This document shows positions 5,803-7,284 of a stretch of DNA of 7,284 bases, piece by piece. The DNA is from Phycisphaerae bacterium (lineage in GTDB: Bacteria > Planctomycetota > Phycisphaerae > Tepidisphaerales > Tepidisphaeraceae). Each line of letters begins with the position of its first letter. Position 1 is the first letter of the stretch. The stretch spans positions 1 through 7,284 of the forward strand of contig JACMJD010000716.1 in NCBI GenBank assembly GCA_014380825.1. The letters are read 5' to 3'. The notes under the pieces were generated by a model. That model had not been told where the DNA came from, did no database searches, and saw nothing but the letters and a program-made list of their open reading frames with translations. The translations under genes and the position numbers were made by a program.

Positions 5803-5825
5803 TAAATTTCTGCCTGACAAATTTA
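5803..5825. repeat. AT-rich inverted repeat between the two ferritin-like genes
   Basis: taaattt (5803-5809) and aaattta (5819-5825) are perfect reverse complements separated by a 9-nt spacer (ctgcctgac). The all-A/T arms stand out against the GC-rich surroundings. The element begins 25 nt past the copy B stop and sits just upstream of the ribosome binding site of copy A. It could be an operator for an internal promoter or an RNA stem affecting the ratio of the two proteins. It does not match a Fur-box consensus I recognise. Confidence 0.45.
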
Positions 5826-5850
5826 ACGCAGACGCAACCGATGCTGCCGA

Positions 5851-6657
5851 TCAGTTGAAGTATGCTCGCGCAGCCGTAATGACCTGCTGCGGCTCCTGGT
5901 AATACTCGAACGTGTTCTCCGCCGGCGGCTTCGGAACGACCGATCGGTCGCCTCCCAGTCGTGCCGGGCCCGGATCTCTGCCCAGGATGTATTGGAGCAC
6001 GCCGGAATGGCGGGCTTCGGTGGAATAAATGGTTCCCGCCGTCTGCACAAGACCGGGATCCACCAGCGAACGCACGGCGCCCAAATACGCGCGCACGCCG
6101 GTCTCCTCGAGCGGAAGAATCGCGGCGAGAATGTCCGACATCCGGGCCTTGGGAAGTGCAGGGAACTTGTATCCGGCCGGGTTCGCAGTCACGGGCGTGC
6201 CGCCACCCGCTTGAATGGCCGCGATCAGGAAGTCTCGGTGCGCGGCTTCCACATACGTGAAATCGCGCAGGTATACGAAGCCTACGTTCGCTGCCCGGCT
6301 GGTCAAACCCTTTCCTGCTTCGACATTTCGGGCGTAGGCGCGGGGGTTGGAGCTAAGCGAGCGGCGCAGTGGCAACCCTGAGGCGTAATTGAGCGCCTGG
6401 CGATAGATGTCGGCCTCCAGGATTTCCAGCGTCAACGCGAAGTTCAACACTTGTTCATTGATGTTTCGCCCCGGAATGCCCGTAAAATCGGACGGCCGGG
6501 CCACCCGCGTGTCGGCTTCGGTTACGGGGGGCTTCGAGCCGTTTCCAGGAATCGCGAACAGCCGCGAGGCCGCCATTCCCAACCCGGCGGCGGCCATTGT
6601 CGCCAAGAAAGCTCGACGGCTGGACTCATTCCGACGCAACAACTCAAAATTGATCAT
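5851..6657 (-). CDS. Tat-exported ferritin-like protein (Ferritin_2 type), copy B
   Basis: The 268-residue protein has a textbook twin-arginine signal (ESSRRAFLATMAAAGLGMAA, Arg14-Arg15) and probable cleavage after RLFA (35). Its ferritin-like domain matches copy A: LNFALTLEILEADIYRQ (71-87, Glu78/Glu81), YVEAAHRDFL (135-144, Glu137 and His140), LPLEETGVRAYLGA (181-194, Glu184/185) and STEARHSGVL (212-221, Glu214 and His217). The metal-ligand set is therefore complete in both copies. An insertion around 88-125 lengthens the region between helices 1 and 2, and the tail is Pro-rich and Tyr-containing. ATG 6657 was chosen because GAGGA lies 5 nt upstream. The frame stays open to 6759, but that would put the Tat motif about 48 residues in. 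It is the first gene of a minus-strand operon with copy A and the prepilin. Periplasmic metal or oxidative-stress handling is inferred from the family only. Confidence 0.9.
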   Translation of the reverse strand: MINFELLRRNESSRRAFLATMAAAGLGMAASRLFAIPGNGSKPPVTEADTRVARPSDFTGIPGRNINEQVLNFALTLEILEADIYRQALNYASGLPLRRSLSSNPRAYARNVEAGKGLTSRAANVGFVYLRDFTYVEAAHRDFLIAAIQAGGGTPVTANPAGYKFPALPKARMSDILAAILPLEETGVRAYLGAVRSLVDPGLVQTAGTIYSTEARHSGVLQYILGRDPGPARLGGDRSVVPKPPAENTFEYYQEPQQVITAARAYFN

Positions 6658-6661
6658 GCGA

Positions 6662-6666
6662 TCCTC
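6662..6666 (-). promoter_or_regulatory. Ribosome binding site of ferritin-like copy B
   Basis: GAGGA on the minus strand ends 5 nt before ATG 6657. It supports this start over the longer upstream frame. Confidence 0.6.
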
Positions 6667-7102
6667 GGCGAAAAAGTGTGTACCGACTGTTCGAACGATG
6701 AACTGAGTTACGGCGGCGTCCATGCAATTGGATTCTTGAAACGCCGTCGGGACAAACAATGGTTTTTTGCGGGCGACCGCTTTCGGCGTGCGGATGCTCG
6801 GGGAAGCGATAAGAATTCGAGGACAAACTGAGCGCGAGAAGTGCGACCCTTGATAAGCATCCGCGACGAAGTGGATGCGATCGAGTCGTGCTCGTAGGAA
6901 TGCAAACGTTGGGCCGGGCGAAAACCCTTAGGCGCGCGGCCGCGCAGTTTCGCGTTGATCACCGGAGCATGCCATAACGCGCGTGCCGCCCACAATCAGC
7001 GCGTCGCTCTATCTGCCCGGCGATGGGACTCGCTGACCGACCACGTGACAAGTTTGCCGCACTAGGCGAGACGCAGACTCGAGATGCGTCGGTAAAAGGA
7101 AG
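6667..7102. other. Upstream region of the ferritin-like operon, no gene found
   Basis: About 435 bp with no reading frame having both a credible ribosome binding site and recognisable protein features. The open frames here are Arg/Pro/Ser-rich and look like shadows of GC-rich sequence. It must hold the promoter of the minus-strand ferritin-like operon. TTGTTT at 6757-6762 (minus strand) and similar boxes can be found, but none has a good -10 partner. A short inverted repeat, gcatcc/ggatgc at 6857-6878, is unremarkable. No tRNA or recognised riboswitch was seen. Confidence 0.4.
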
Positions 7103-7130
7103 AGCCCACGGATTGAAATCTCCGTGGGCT
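7103..7130 (-). terminator. Intrinsic terminator of the Tyr-rich protein gene
   Basis: agcccacgga (7103-7112) and tccgtgggct (7121-7130) form a perfect 10-bp stem with an 8-nt loop. On the minus strand the stem is followed by CTTCCTTTTACC, a T-rich though interrupted tail. It lies 31 nt past the stop codon of the partial gene to the right, so it most likely ends that transcript before the ferritin-like operon. Confidence 0.7.
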
Positions 7131-7161
7131 TCGTTCGTGTAAAAAAGTTTAGTCGAGGAGA

Positions 7162-7284
7162 TCAGTACCGACGCATATAACCGCCGCCATAATACTGGCT
7201 ATACCCGCCGTAGCCGGCGTAGATCCCGTACTGCGAATACTTGTACTGATCCCAGCGGTGTACGTAGTACGCGTAATCCAACGC
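7162..7284 (-). CDS. C-terminal end of a Tyr/Gly-rich protein (partial)
   Basis: A minus-strand frame enters from the right edge of the window and stops at TGA (7164-7162), leaving 40 visible residues. They include HRWDQYKYSQYGIYAGYG and end YYGGGYMRRY. Thirteen of the 40 residues are Tyr and seven are Gly, with Gln and Arg between, an extreme bias typical of low-complexity surface, matrix or RNA-binding tails. A strong terminator hairpin follows 31 nt downstream, which supports this as the true end of a gene. The start and main domain lie outside the window, so no function is assigned. Confidence 0.7.
   Translation of the reverse strand, partial: ALDYAYYVHRWDQYKYSQYGIYAGYGGYSQYYGGGYMRRY

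Noticed and set aside
6723..6762. TTGTTT with AGAATC 17 bp away on the minus strand as a sigma-70 promoter for the ferritin-like operon
   Set aside because: The -10 match is poor, and similar-quality pairs occur by chance elsewhere in this region.
6451..6831. 126-residue plus-strand frame across the start of ferritin-like copy B
   Set aside because: It is antisense to the Tat signal of a well-supported gene and has no features of its own.
6708..6995. 95-residue minus-strand frame upstream of the ferritin-like operon
   Set aside because: It lacks a ribosome binding site or recognisable motif, has Arg/Ser/Pro-rich shadow composition and no support from its neighbours.

Overview
The window looks like part of a GC-rich (by eye around 58-60%) bacterial chromosome with Gram-negative-type cell envelope genes. 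Tat-exported ferritin-like proteins, a PilV-like prepilin, two lipoproteins and a GC-rich perfect palindrome between genes together would suit a planctomycete, perhaps a Phycisphaerae-like lineage. That placement is an inference from general flavour; there is no rRNA or marker gene here to settle it. No transposase, integrase, CRISPR array or tRNA is visible.

Left part (about 25-2606): after a perfect 10-bp palindrome comes a tightly packed plus-strand group: a short MGMT-type alkyltransferase-domain protein with an intact PCHR active site (73-441), a GNAT acetyltransferase (451-1005) and a DUF72/YecE-family protein (995-1783). The last runs tail-to-tail into a minus-strand SpoU/TrmH-family RNA methyltransferase (1743-2516), with 41 bp of overlapping coding sequence. 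A hairpin at 2547-2574 separates that gene from the next one upstream.

Middle part (2607-4180): a minus-strand lipoprotein (2607-3785) joins a conserved-looking but unrecognised domain to a C-terminal DUF4142 domain. Diverging from it is a 38-residue small lipoprotein missed by length-filtered ORF calling (4034-4150, plus strand), with a strong ribosome binding site and a lipobox. A palindrome ends at its stop codon.

Right part (4181-7284): a minus-strand operon encodes two paralogous, Tat-exported Ferritin_2-type proteins (5851-6657 and 5062-5784), followed 2 nt later by a PilV-like prepilin (4181-5059). An AT-rich inverted repeat lies between the two ferritin-like genes. Upstream is about 445 bp with no supportable gene, then an intrinsic terminator and the 3' end of a Tyr/Gly-rich protein that runs off the window.

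The most interesting theme is that three exported proteins with ferritin-like helical domains (DUF4142 is generally placed near that fold) lie within 4 kb, and two of them share an operon with a type II secretion/type IV pilus prepilin. Tat exports folded proteins and type II secretion moves folded periplasmic proteins outward, so this could be a module for exporting or anchoring metal-binding ferritin-like proteins. That function is a hypothesis.
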